This document shows positions 17,956-25,977 of a stretch of 64,000 nucleotides of DNA, in pieces. A model generated the notes under the pieces. It ran no database searches. It was given only the letters and a program-made list of their open reading frames with translations, and was not told the origin of the DNA. Source of the stretch: Allobosea sp. CRIB-10 (GTDB taxonomy: Bacteria > Pseudomonadota > Alphaproteobacteria > Rhizobiales > Beijerinckiaceae); NCBI RefSeq assembly GCF_900112185.1, contig NZ_FOKP01000022.1, positions 1 to 64,000 of the forward strand. The letters are read 5' to 3'. Each line of letters starts with the position of its first letter. Within the stretch, counting starts at the first letter, position 1. A program made the position numbers and the translations under genes.

Positions 17956-18906
17956 TCAGGAGGCCTTCGCCGTCGCCTTGTACTTGGTCTCGTAATGGTC
18001 GGTGGTGAGGAGCTGCTTCTCCAACGCCTGCATGGCCGGGAAGCCCATCAGGTTCCAGATCTCCTCGATGCCGACCAGCAGGTCGGAGCGGTCGGCCGGG
18101 ATGCCGGTCTCCATCACGCCGCGCATCACCGAGAGCGCTTCCTGCATCGCCTTGATCGCGGCGGCCGGCAGCATGCGCGGCAGGCTGATGCGGCGCACGC
18201 CGAGCTCCTTGAGGCGCGGCAACGGGATCAGCGGCGTGGTCGGGCGCGGGCGGATGCCGAAGCCCATATTGATCGAGACCGGCTTGCCGCCGGCCGCCTC
18301 GACGACGCGGGCGATCTGGTCCTCGGTCTTGACAGCGTCGGGGAAGATCGCGTCGGCGCCGGCGGAGACATAGGCGCGGATGCGCTCCAGCGTCGCGTCG
18401 ATGCCCTCGACGGCGAGGGCGTCGGTGCGGGCGATGATGACGAAGTCGTCGTCGCGGCGGGCGAGGCATGCGGCCTCGATCTTCTTGACCATCTCCTCCC
18501 TGGAGACGACCTCCTTGCCCGGCATGTGGCCGCAGCGTTTCGGGCTGACCTGGTCTTCCAGGTTGACGCCGGCGACGCCGGCCTCCTCGAACATCTGCAC
18601 GGTGTAGTGCACGTTCATCGGGTTGCCGTAGCCATTGTCGGCGTCGCAGGTCAGCGGGATCGCGATCGAGCGGGCGAGCTGGCGGCAGTGATTGACGTTC
18701 TCGTTGAGGCCCATCATGCCGAGATCCTCGACGCCGAGGATCGCATTGGCGATGGCGGCGCCGCTGGTGCAGGCGCTCTTGAAGCCGGCGGCCTCGACCA
18801 AGCGGGCGCTGTAGCCGTCATAGACACCGGGCGAAACCAGGAACTCGCCGGAATTGAGCAGGGCCCGGAAGGCGGCCGGAGCCGAAATCTCGCGTCTGGC
18901 GATCAT
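17956..18906 (-). CDS. Isocitrate lyase/PEP mutase superfamily lyase (methylisocitrate lyase-like)
   Basis: A 316-residue barrel enzyme. CDADNGYG (87-94) binds Mg2+, and NLEDQVSPKRCGHMPGKEV (115-132) contains the K-R-C-G-H loop with the catalytic Cys at 125. That loop is found in isocitrate, methylisocitrate and dimethylmalate lyases but not in phosphonate-forming members. The enzyme should therefore split a 2-hydroxy or 2-alkyl-malate-type acid into pyruvate or glyoxylate plus a second acid. Its start overlaps the GntR stop (ATGA at 18903-18906). An aconitase homologue is encoded divergently under the same operator, which suggests a hydro-lyase/lyase pair. Confidence 0.85.
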   Translation of the reverse strand: MIARREISAPAAFRALLNSGEFLVSPGVYDGYSARLVEAAGFKSACTSGAAIANAILGVEDLGMMGLNENVNHCRQLARSIAIPLTCDADNGYGNPMNVHYTVQMFEEAGVAGVNLEDQVSPKRCGHMPGKEVVSREEMVKKIEAACLARRDDDFVIIARTDALAVEGIDATLERIRAYVSAGADAIFPDAVKTEDQIARVVEAAGGKPVSINMGFGIRPRPTTPLIPLPRLKELGVRRISLPRMLPAAAIKAMQEALSVMRGVMETGIPADRSDLLVGIEEIWNLMGFPAMQALEKQLLTTDHYETKYKATAKAS

Positions 18907-19601
18907 GATGCTCGTTTCTCCGCATCGGCGGCGTCCGTGGATGAGGTTTCGGGAACCTGGGCCAGCACATGGCGGCCGGCGCGCTCGACATGCGAGCGCA
19001 TCAGGGATTCGGCGAGTGCGCCGTCGCGCATCCTGATGGCGCGCAGGATCTGCCAGTGCTCGGTGAAGGCGAGTTCCTTGCGCTCCGGCACGGCGCCGGA
19101 AATGCGCCGGTAGATGCGCAGCAGGTGGTAGAGATCGCCGCAGAGGCTGTCGATGATGCGGCTGTTGCCGCTGGCGCGCACGACCCGCTCATGGAAGTCG
19201 AAGCGCGCGCCTTCCGGCTGGTGGCCGGAATGGGCGGCTTCGAGATCGGCGATCAGGGCGTCGATCTCAGCCTCGCTCATCTGCTGGGCGGCGAGGCGGC
19301 AGGCATAGCCTTCGAGTGCCTCGCGCATCTGGAAGAGTTCCAGGATTGCCTGCGCTGACAGCGAGACGACGCGGGCCCGCAGGAAGGGCTCACGCGAGAC
19401 GAGCTGAATGCCCTGGAGGCGACGAATCGCCTCGCGGACCGGGCCGCGGCTGACGCCGAAGCGTGTTGCCAGCACGGATTCGTTGACGACCATCCCGGGG
19501 GCGAGCTCGGTGCTGTAGATCAGTTCGAGGATGCGGCCGAAGATCTCTTCGCCGAGCGTCTCGGGGCGTCGTTCGCCGGTTGCCGCGTCCTGCAGGTCCA
19601 T
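18903..19601 (-). CDS. GntR-family regulator, FadR/FCD subfamily
   Basis: 232 residues. The winged helix runs from LGEEIFGRILELIYS through ATRFGVSRGPVREAIRRLQG (about 15-70). The all-helical FCD ligand domain follows, with the metal-binding pattern FDFHERVVRASGN, EHWQIL and SHVERAG. FCD regulators usually bind carboxylate effectors. It is the first gene of its operon (GntR, lyase, FAD dehydrogenase, probably LysR). An operator-like TGTCAACAGT lies 30 bases upstream, so it likely autoregulates. The same motif occurs at three other promoters in this block. Confidence 0.9.
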   Translation of the reverse strand: MDLQDAATGERRPETLGEEIFGRILELIYSTELAPGMVVNESVLATRFGVSRGPVREAIRRLQGIQLVSREPFLRARVVSLSAQAILELFQMREALEGYACRLAAQQMSEAEIDALIADLEAAHSGHQPEGARFDFHERVVRASGNSRIIDSLCGDLYHLLRIYRRISGAVPERKELAFTEHWQILRAIRMRDGALAESLMRSHVERAGRHVLAQVPETSSTDAADAEKRAS

Positions 19602-19630
19602 GCCAGGACGTTAGAAGCGGGTTGAAAATG

Positions 19631-19640
19631 TGTCAACAGT
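19631..19640. promoter_or_regulatory. Operator copy C (TGTCAACAGT) upstream of the GntR operon
   Basis: TGTCAACAGT lies 30 bases before the GntR start. With the preceding G it matches copy B over 11 bases, and the flanking AAAATG resembles copy A. Read on the minus strand it contains TTGACA, a candidate -35 box for the gntR promoter, which fits autorepression. Confidence 0.55.
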
Positions 19641-19766
19641 TTTGAGGGGTGCTTGCTGGAGCGCGGCTGGCGGGGCTTCGCACGGTCGCAGCTGCCTATG
19701 CTGCGGCCCTGATTTGGCTGCCGGCCGGTCGGGAATTGAAATGTCTTCAGAAAAATACTTTTCTGA

Positions 19767-19800
19767 AAGTGTTGACATTAATCGACCCGACTCGCATTTT
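19767..19800 (+). promoter_or_regulatory. Promoter with operator copy D upstream of the aconitase operon
   Basis: AAGTGTTGACATT (19767-19779) is the exact inverse of copy A. TTGACA (19772-19777) can serve as a -35 box, with a weak -10 CATTTT at 19795-19800 after a 17-base spacer. This position argues that the aconitase starts at 19831 or 19843 rather than at the earlier in-frame ATG 19741, which would precede the promoter. Confidence 0.5.
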
Positions 19801-19842
19801 CCCGGGGTGTTGAACGATGCGAGCCGCGGAATGGCCGGCGTC

Positions 19843-22551
19843 ATGACGTCCGATGATACTTTGGCGATCGATGCTGCGGCCGGAGCTTACGTCTCGGTCG
19901 CCGGTGCGGCCGAGCGCGCCGGTGTCGCCCTGGCCACGCTGCCCTATGCCTGTCGCGTCTTCGTCGAGAATCTCGAGCGCGGCCGGCTCTGCGATCCCAA
20001 TATCGGCGCGGATGCTGTCGCGGCGATGCTGCATTGGCGCGACAACCACGGCGTCGGCGTGCCGCTGACTGTCGGCCGCGTCATCCTGCCCGATTCCAGC
20101 GGCTTGCCGGTGCTGCTCGATCTCGCCTCGCTGCGCGATGCCGTCGCCAAGGCCGGCTGCGATCCCGCCAGCGTCGAGCCGCGCATTCCCGTCGACGTCA
20201 TCGTCGACCACTCCCTGCAGGTCGACGTCTCGGCCACGCCCGATGCAATGGCGCGCAATATGGCGCGCGAATTCGAGCGCAATGGCGAGCGCTACAGCTT
20301 CCTGAAATGGGCGCAGCAGGCCTTTCGCTCCGTCCGCGTCTATCCGCCGGGCACCGGCATCATCCATCAGGTCAATCTGGAGCACATCGCTCCCGTCGTC
20401 ACGCGGGTCGCGACGCCGCTCGGCGAGATCGCCTGTCCGGACTTCGTCATCGGCGGCGATTCCCACACGCCGATGATCAACGGCATCGGCGTGCTCGGCT
20501 GGGGCGTCGGCGGCATCGAGGCGCAGGCGGCGATGCTCGGGCAACCTTATGTCTTCCCGGTGCCGGAATTCGTCGGCGTCAGGCTCATCGGGGCGCTGCC
20601 GCCGGGCGCCACCACCACCGACCTCGTCCTCACCGTGACCGAGCGGTTGCGGCGCGAGCGCGTGGTCGCGACCGTGATCGAGTATTTCGGGCCGGGCGCG
20701 GCGACTTTGTCGGTGCCATCCCGGGCGACGCTCGCCAATATGGCGCCGGAATACGGGGCGACCGCCGGCTTCTTCCCGATCGACGCGCAGACGATCGCCT
20801 ATCTCTCCCGCACACGCTCGCCGGAGCAGGCCGCCTTCGTCGAGGCCTATGCGCGGGCCAATGCCCTGTTCCGCGAGCCTGGCCTGCCCGACCCGGACTA
20901 TTCCCGCATCGTCGAGGTCGACCTTGCCAGGGTCGGCCGCAGCGTCGCCGGGCCGCGCCGTCCGCAGGACCGGCTCGATCTATCTGCCGTCGCGGCGGAT
21001 TTCGCGAGCCGACTGCCGCAGCCGCTGGCGGAGGGCGGTTTCGCCTGCGATCCGAGCGCGGCAGTTCCAGTGACGACGTCTGCCGGCTCGGCAGAGCTTC
21101 GGCATGGCGCACTGGCGATCGCGGCGATCACCGCCTGCACCAACACCTCCAACCCGGCCGTGATGATCGCCGCTGGGCTGCTGGCGCGCAATGCGGTGGC
21201 TGCCGGGCTCAACGTTCCTGACTGGGTCAAGACCTCGCTGGCGCCGGGCTCGCGCGTGGTGACGCGCTATCTCGACGAGCTCGGCCTGCTGGTGCCGCTG
21301 GAGCGGCTAGGCTTCGGCGTGGTCGGCTATGGCTGCACCACCTGCGGCGGCAAGTCGGGTCCGCTGCTGCAGGTGATGGCGCAGGCGATCGATGCGGGCG
21401 GGCTGGTCGCTGCCGCCGCGCTCTCGGGCAACCGCAATTTCGAGGGCCGCATCCATCGTCAGGTGCGGGCCAACTACATCATGTCGCCGCCGCTGGTGGT
21501 CGCCTTCGCGCTGGCCGGGCGGATCGACATCGATCTCGAAAGCGAGCCGCTCAACGGGGTGGACGCGCAGAAGCCGATCCGCCTCGCCGATCTCTGGCCG
21601 GACGAAGAGGAGATCGCCACGCTCGCCGCCCGTGCCGGCGATGCGCGCCTGTTCCGCGAGGTCTATGGCGACACGCCTTCGGGTCTGCTCTGGGACGAGC
21701 TTTCCGCCCCGACTGGCCTGCGCTTCGGCTGGAACCCGCAATCGAGCTATCTGGTCGAGCCGCCCTTCCTGGAGCTCGCTCGCGAACGCGCGCGCGAGGG
21801 CGTGCCGGACGCCCTGCATGGCGCGCGCGTGCTCGGCGCCTATAGCGACTCGCTGACCACCGACCACATCTCGCCGAGCGGCGAGATCCCGGTCGACAGC
21901 CCGGCGGGGCGCTATCTGATCGGGCTTGGCATCGAGCCGAAGGCGTTCAATACCTATGTCGGCCGGCGCTGCAATCATGAGGTGATGGCGCGCGCGACCT
22001 TCGCCAATCTGCGCATCAAGAACCAGATGGTGCCCGGCCGCGAGGGCGGCTGGACGCAGCTCCAGCCGGACGGCGAGGTCGTCTCCGTCCACGAGGCGGC
22101 GAGCGCCTATGGCGAGCGCGGCGTGCCGCTGATCGTGCTCGGCGGCAAAGACTATGGCATGGGCTCCAGCCGCGACTGGGCCGCCAAGGGCTCGGCCCTG
22201 CTCGGCGTGCGCGCCGTCATTGCCGAGAGCTATGAGCGCATCCACCGCTCCAACCTGATCGGCATGGGCGTGGTGCCGCTGCGCTTTGCCGAAGGCGAAG
22301 GCTGGCGTCAGCTCGGGCTCGACGGCAGCGAGAGCTTCGATATCGAGGGGCTCGTCGCGGCGATCGACGGCACCGGCTCGGCAACGGTCACTGCCACCGG
22401 TGCTGCAGGGTCGATCCGTTTCACAGTTACGGCTGACGTCTCGACCCGGAGCGAGCGCGCCTGCCTGCGGGCCGGCGGCATCATGGCCGAGGTCCTCGCC
22501 TTCTTCACCCGGCGCGAGGCGCCGGCTCTGGTCACGACGGAGCATCCATGA
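19843..22551 (+). CDS. Aconitase-superfamily hydro-lyase (AcnA/IRP-like, variant active site)
   Basis: 902 residues from ATG 19843 (19831 also possible). The fold and landmarks are those of AcnA: the VDHSLQVD segment, YPPGTGIIHQVNLEH, GGDSHTPM, three [4Fe-4S] cysteines at 432, 498 and 501 (E. coli AcnA uses 435, 501 and 504), SGNRNFEGRIH, DSLTTDHISPSG and the swivelling-domain GSSRDW. Two sites differ from housekeeping aconitase as I recall it: CTTCGGKSG instead of CTTCIGNSG, and RRCNHEVM instead of RRGNHEVM. It probably dehydrates or isomerises a hydroxy-polycarboxylate related to citrate, methylcitrate or a substituted malate. It heads an operon and its stop overlaps the next start (ATGA). 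Confidence 0.85.
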   Translation: MTSDDTLAIDAAAGAYVSVAGAAERAGVALATLPYACRVFVENLERGRLCDPNIGADAVAAMLHWRDNHGVGVPLTVGRVILPDSSGLPVLLDLASLRDAVAKAGCDPASVEPRIPVDVIVDHSLQVDVSATPDAMARNMAREFERNGERYSFLKWAQQAFRSVRVYPPGTGIIHQVNLEHIAPVVTRVATPLGEIACPDFVIGGDSHTPMINGIGVLGWGVGGIEAQAAMLGQPYVFPVPEFVGVRLIGALPPGATTTDLVLTVTERLRRERVVATVIEYFGPGAATLSVPSRATLANMAPEYGATAGFFPIDAQTIAYLSRTRSPEQAAFVEAYARANALFREPGLPDPDYSRIVEVDLARVGRSVAGPRRPQDRLDLSAVAADFASRLPQPLAEGGFACDPSAAVPVTTSAGSAELRHGALAIAAITACTNTSNPAVMIAAGLLARNAVAAGLNVPDWVKTSLAPGSRVVTRYLDELGLLVPLERLGFGVVGYGCTTCGGKSGPLLQVMAQAIDAGGLVAAAALSGNRNFEGRIHRQVRANYIMSPPLVVAFALAGRIDIDLESEPLNGVDAQKPIRLADLWPDEEEIATLAARAGDARLFREVYGDTPSGLLWDELSAPTGLRFGWNPQSSYLVEPPFLELARERAREGVPDALHGARVLGAYSDSLTTDHISPSGEIPVDSPAGRYLIGLGIEPKAFNTYVGRRCNHEVMARATFANLRIKNQMVPGREGGWTQLQPDGEVVSVHEAASAYGERGVPLIVLGGKDYGMGSSRDWAAKGSALLGVRAVIAESYERIHRSNLIGMGVVPLRFAEGEGWRQLGLDGSESFDIEGLVAAIDGTGSATVTATGAAGSIRFTVTADVSTRSERACLRAGGIMAEVLAFFTRREAPALVTTEHP

Positions 22552-23909
22552 GTTTCGATCTCTTGCTGGCGGGAGGCGAGATCGTCTTCCCGGGCGTCTG
22601 GGTCCGCACCGGCTCGGTCGCGGTCAAGGACGGGCGCATCGCGGCGCTGCTGGCGCCGGGCGAGCAGGCGAGCGCCAAAGAGGTCATCGACTGCCGCGGC
22701 AAATGGGTGATGCCGGGGCTGATCGACCCGCATACCCATATCGGCTTCGGCTCGAACGAGACCGATTTCGAGACGGAATCGCGCTCGGCCGCCATCGGCG
22801 GCGTCACCGGGATGATGACCTTCCACCGCTCCAACGACCTGCGCCAGTCGACCGGGCCGTGGAAGGAGCGCGGCGAGAGCCAGTCGCTGATCGATTTCGG
22901 CTTCCATTTCGGCGTCACCAGCAAGCTCCATATCGAGACGCTGCCGGAATGCGCCGAGCGTTTCGGCGTGACCTCGATCAAGGTCTACCTGATGTACAAG
23001 GGCGCCTCGGGCGCCGCGAAGGGCTTCACCGAGATCGATGACGGGCTGCTCTACCGGGCGCTGCTGCAGGGCGCGCGCATCAAGGGCGGCGTCGTCGGCG
23101 TCCACTGCGAGAATGTCGAGGTCATCCCGGTCTTCCGCGAGCCGCTGAAGGAAGCCGGCCGCAACGACCTGCCCGTCTGGGACGAGCAGAGCCCCGGCTT
23201 CCTCGAGGCCGAGAACGTCTTCCGCGTGATCTATTTCGGGGAGAAGGCGCAGTGCCCGGTCAATATCGTGCACATGTCGAGCGCCGAGAGCCTGGAGATC
23301 GTGCGCCGGGCGAAGCGGCCCGGCCGCGCGCCGATCCATGTCGAGACCTGCAGCCATTACCTTTCGCTGACCAGCCAGTCGCCGATCAGCTTCCTCGGCA
23401 AGGTCAACCCGCCGCTGCGATCCGAGAACGATGTCGAGGCGCTGTGGGAGGGCGTGCGCGACGGCACGATCTCGACCATCGGCTCCGACCATGTGCCGCG
23501 CAAGCGCGAGACCAAGGGGCCGGACATCTGGAAGGCGAGCGCCGGCTTCCCCGGCATCGGCACGCTGCTGCCGGTCCTGATCCATGAGGGCGTGCACAAG
23601 CGCGGGCTGCCGATCGAGCAGATCGCCGCCGCGACCAGCGCCAATGTCGCCAGACTCTATTCGATCCCGAACAAGGGCGGCATCGCTGTCGGCTTGGACG
23701 CCGACCTCGTCGTCGTCGATCCGGACAGAGAAGTCCTGGTCGATCCGGCGACGCAGGAATCGCACTCCGACTACTCGCCCTACGAGGGCATGCGCTTCAA
23801 GGGCGCGCCTGTGCGCACCATCCTGCGCGGCCGGATCATCGCCAGCAACGGCGCCGTCGATCCCGATGCCCGCGCGACGCCGGCCGGCCGCTATCTGCAC
23901 CGCTCCTGA
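22548..23909 (+). CDS. Hydantoinase/dihydropyrimidinase-family cyclic amide hydrolase
   Basis: A 453-residue amidohydrolase with a complete binuclear metal site: H62 and H64 in DPHTHIGFG, the presumed carbamylated Lys145 in TSIKVYLMYKG, H186 in HCEN, H242 in VHMSSAES and D314 in GSDHVP. The SIKVYLMYKG loop is closer to hydantoinases and dihydropyrimidinases than to dihydroorotases. Such enzymes open five- or six-membered cyclic amides, including imides such as maleimide or succinimide in some strains. It lies between the aconitase and an amidase, so opening of a cyclic amide followed by removal of ammonia is plausible. The substrate is not known. Confidence 0.85.
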   Translation: MSFDLLLAGGEIVFPGVWVRTGSVAVKDGRIAALLAPGEQASAKEVIDCRGKWVMPGLIDPHTHIGFGSNETDFETESRSAAIGGVTGMMTFHRSNDLRQSTGPWKERGESQSLIDFGFHFGVTSKLHIETLPECAERFGVTSIKVYLMYKGASGAAKGFTEIDDGLLYRALLQGARIKGGVVGVHCENVEVIPVFREPLKEAGRNDLPVWDEQSPGFLEAENVFRVIYFGEKAQCPVNIVHMSSAESLEIVRRAKRPGRAPIHVETCSHYLSLTSQSPISFLGKVNPPLRSENDVEALWEGVRDGTISTIGSDHVPRKRETKGPDIWKASAGFPGIGTLLPVLIHEGVHKRGLPIEQIAAATSANVARLYSIPNKGGIAVGLDADLVVVDPDREVLVDPATQESHSDYSPYEGMRFKGAPVRTILRGRIIASNGAVDPDARATPAGRYLHRS

Positions 23910-23927
23910 GACTGAAGGCTGAAGACG

Positions 23928-24659
23928 ATGACCAAGCGAATCTGGGACGATTTCCTGACCGAGCGCGACAAGCAGGTCTATGCGCAGGCCGGCTATGGCA
24001 AGCGCGGCGGCTTCGGCAAGCGTCCGGCCCTGTTCATCATCGACGTCCAGTACAATTTCTGCGGCGACAAGCCGGAGGACATCCTGGAGGGCCTGAAGCA
24101 GTACCGCACCCATTGCGGCCCCGAGGCCTGGGCGGCGGTCGAGCACATCGTGCCGCTGCTGGAGCTGGCGCGCGAGAAGAACATCCCGGTCTTCTATACC
24201 GAGAGCGCCCGCCGGCCGGACATGATCGATTCCGGCGTGCAGGTCGGCAAGAACCATCGCGGCGCCGAGAAGACCTCGACAGAAGGCACGCATGCGACGC
24301 AGACCGTCGCGCCGCTGGCGCCGCGTCCGCAGGACATCCGCATCGGCAAGCGCAAGCCGTCCTGCTTCTTCGGCACGATCTTCATGAGCCATCTCAACTT
24401 CTTCGACGTCGACACGCTGATCCTGACCGGCTGCACCACCTCGGGCTGCCTGCGCGCGACGGCGGTCGACGCCTATTCCTATAATTTCAAGGTGGTGATC
24501 CCGGAGGAGACGGCGTTCGACCGTTTCCAGGCGAGCCATGCGATCAACCTGTTCGACCTCAACTGCAAATATGCCGACGTGATCTCCTCGGCCGAGGTGA
24601 AGGACTATCTCGGCGGCCTTGCCGTCCGCGACGACCTGCCGACCGGTGTGCAGGGCTGA
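23928..24659 (+). CDS. Isochorismatase-family amidohydrolase (N-carbamoylsarcosine amidase/maleamate amidase type)
   Basis: 243 residues with the cysteine hydrolase triad Asp39 (FIIDVQYNF), Lys141 (IGKRKPSCFFGT) and Cys173 (TGCTTSGCLRATA). The TSGCxRATA motif groups it with N-carbamoylsarcosine amidase, maleamate amidase NicF and ureidoacrylate amidase RutB, which release ammonia or carbamate from an acid amide. It is 18 bases downstream of the cyclic amide hydrolase, so its likely substrate is the ring-opened amide made by that enzyme. Confidence 0.85.
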   Translation: MTKRIWDDFLTERDKQVYAQAGYGKRGGFGKRPALFIIDVQYNFCGDKPEDILEGLKQYRTHCGPEAWAAVEHIVPLLELAREKNIPVFYTESARRPDMIDSGVQVGKNHRGAEKTSTEGTHATQTVAPLAPRPQDIRIGKRKPSCFFGTIFMSHLNFFDVDTLILTGCTTSGCLRATAVDAYSYNFKVVIPEETAFDRFQASHAINLFDLNCKYADVISSAEVKDYLGGLAVRDDLPTGVQG

Positions 24660-24679
24660 GGCTTCCTCGAATATTGCGA

Positions 24680-24784
24680 GTCATCCCGGACGCAGCGTAG
24701 CGGAGATCCGGGATCCATTCCTGAGCCTTTTCGAAAGAGGTTCAGGCATGGATCCCGGGTCTCCCTTCGGTCGCCCGGGATGAC
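24680..24784. repeat. Palindromic intergenic repeat inside the operon
   Basis: GTCATCCCGG (24680-24689) pairs with CCGGGATGAC (24775-24784). Inner arms around GGATCCAT and ATGGATCC also pair, which gives a long stable hairpin. This is a common mobile palindrome of Hyphomicrobiales genomes. Here it separates the amidase gene from ridA, 36 bases before its start, and could lower or uncouple ridA expression. Confidence 0.7.
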
Positions 24785-24820
24785 TAGAGCTTCTGTCGAT
24801 CGCTGCAGAGGAAGGAAGCC

Positions 24821-25219
24821 ATGGCCGATCGCGAGATCATCGTCCCTGACTCGATGCGCGCCATCGTCGAGCGGGCCGGCTATGCGCCGGCCGTGCGCGT
24901 CGGCGAGATCGTCTATGTCGTGGGCCAGGTTGGCCGCACGCCCGATCTTGAGGTGATCGAGGACCCGGCGGAGCAGTTTGCCGCCGCCTGGGAGAATGTC
25001 CGGATCGTGCTGGAGGCGGCCGGCTGCAGCTTCGCCGACATGGTCGATGTCACCACCTACCATGTCGGGATGGCGCGCCACATGGACGTGTTCCGCGAGG
25101 TCAAGAACCGCCTCGTCCCGCGCGAGGGCTATGCCTGGACGCGGGTCGGCGTTTCCGAGCTCGCCCATCCCGGCCTCTTGGTCGAGATCAAGTGCGTCGC
25201 CCATCGGCGTGGCGGCTGA
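24821..25219 (+). CDS. RidA family protein (YjgF/YER057c/UK114)
   Basis: 132 residues with the RidA trimer core: VGEIVYVVGQVGRTPDLEVIEDPAEQF and YAWTRVGVSELAHPGLLVEIKCVAHR, where the last Arg-containing strand forms the active-site cleft. RidA proteins hydrolyse reactive enamine/imine intermediates, and RutC performs a related step in pyrimidine breakdown. A strong GAGGAAGGAAG ribosome binding site precedes ATG 24821. Last gene of the aconitase operon, convergent with the next gene. Confidence 0.88.
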   Translation: MADREIIVPDSMRAIVERAGYAPAVRVGEIVYVVGQVGRTPDLEVIEDPAEQFAAAWENVRIVLEAAGCSFADMVDVTTYHVGMARHMDVFREVKNRLVPREGYAWTRVGVSELAHPGLLVEIKCVAHRRGG

Positions 25220-25231
25220 GGCGGGGCTAGC

Positions 25232-25969
25232 TCAGCCCAGCGTCGCGCTCAAGCGGGAACAGGCTCGCGTGAACAGCGCGCCGGGCTTCACGCCGGCCTG
25301 CTTCATCATCCACCAGGCGCAGCAGAGATTGGACGAGAGCAGCGGCGGGGCCGAGTTGTCAGCGCGCCCCAGCATGGCCGGCAAGGTGATCATGCCGGTG
25401 CCGCTCATGACGATGGCGTCGATGCCAGCGGTCTCGACCTGGCGCAGGGCCTCCTCGACCTCCTCCGCTGTCAATTCATAGGCGCGGAAGGTCTCGGAGA
25501 CCTTGACCACCTGCGCGACGCAGAAGCCGGCGCCGGTCCAGTAGCCGGCGGCCTCCTCGGTCAGCCAGGCCGGATAGGGCGAGAACAGGCAGATGCGCCT
25601 GGCGCCGATCGCTGTCAGCGCATGGCGGATCGCGCCGCTCGCGGTCTCGACCGGAAAGCCGGCCGCGGCCGTGAGCCTGGCCGCCAGGGCATCGTCCTCG
25701 CCGGCGCCGAGCCGATAGCTCGGCCCGGTGAGCGCGACGGTCGCGGCATCAAGCTTCAGGCTGCCGAAGGTCTTCAGCGCCGGCTCATAGGAGGCGATAT
25801 AGGCGCGGTTGCGCTGTTCCAGCGTGGTGTCCGGCATCACCGGCAGGCGCGTGGCGTAGAGCCGGGCGCCAGTGGAGATCAGCCGGTTCATCTCCGGCTC
25901 GACAGTTGGGTTGGCCGGCGGGACGAGCACGCCCAGAGCGGGCTGCGTGGCGAGTTCAGCGAGATCCAT
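25232..25969 (-). CDS. Asp/Glu racemase-fold protein related to maleate isomerase, catalytic cysteines absent
   Basis: 245 residues. GVLVPPANPTVEPEMNRL at the N-terminus is the substrate loop of the maleate isomerase/arylmalonate decarboxylase branch. In maleate isomerases two cysteines do the chemistry, in YAC-L and SAC-V type motifs. The matching places here read TVALTGPSY (77-85) and MSGTGM (188-193), both without Cys. Cysteines exist elsewhere (SSNLCCAW) but not at these sites. A cis-trans isomerase call is therefore not supported; decarboxylase, lyase or a non-Cys mechanism are alternatives. It lies 8 bases downstream of the FAD monooxygenase gene. Confidence 0.7.
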   Translation of the reverse strand: MDLAELATQPALGVLVPPANPTVEPEMNRLISTGARLYATRLPVMPDTTLEQRNRAYIASYEPALKTFGSLKLDAATVALTGPSYRLGAGEDDALAARLTAAAGFPVETASGAIRHALTAIGARRICLFSPYPAWLTEEAAGYWTGAGFCVAQVVKVSETFRAYELTAEEVEEALRQVETAGIDAIVMSGTGMITLPAMLGRADNSAPPLLSSNLCCAWWMMKQAGVKPGALFTRACSRLSATLG

Positions 25970-25977
25970 GGTGTCCC

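Noticed and set aside
16972..19113. 713-codon plus-strand frame across the FAD dehydrogenase, lyase and gntR
   Set aside because: Antisense to three genes with clear catalytic motifs; low-complexity composition with no recognisable domain.
19741..19842. Upstream ATG at 19741 (MSSEKYFSESVDIN) as aconitase start
   Set aside because: The candidate -35 box and operator lie inside this stretch, and AcnA homologues align from about the later starts.
22308..24539. 743-codon minus-strand frame opposite the aconitase end, hydantoinase and amidase
   Set aside because: Shadow of genes with full active sites; no domain of its own.
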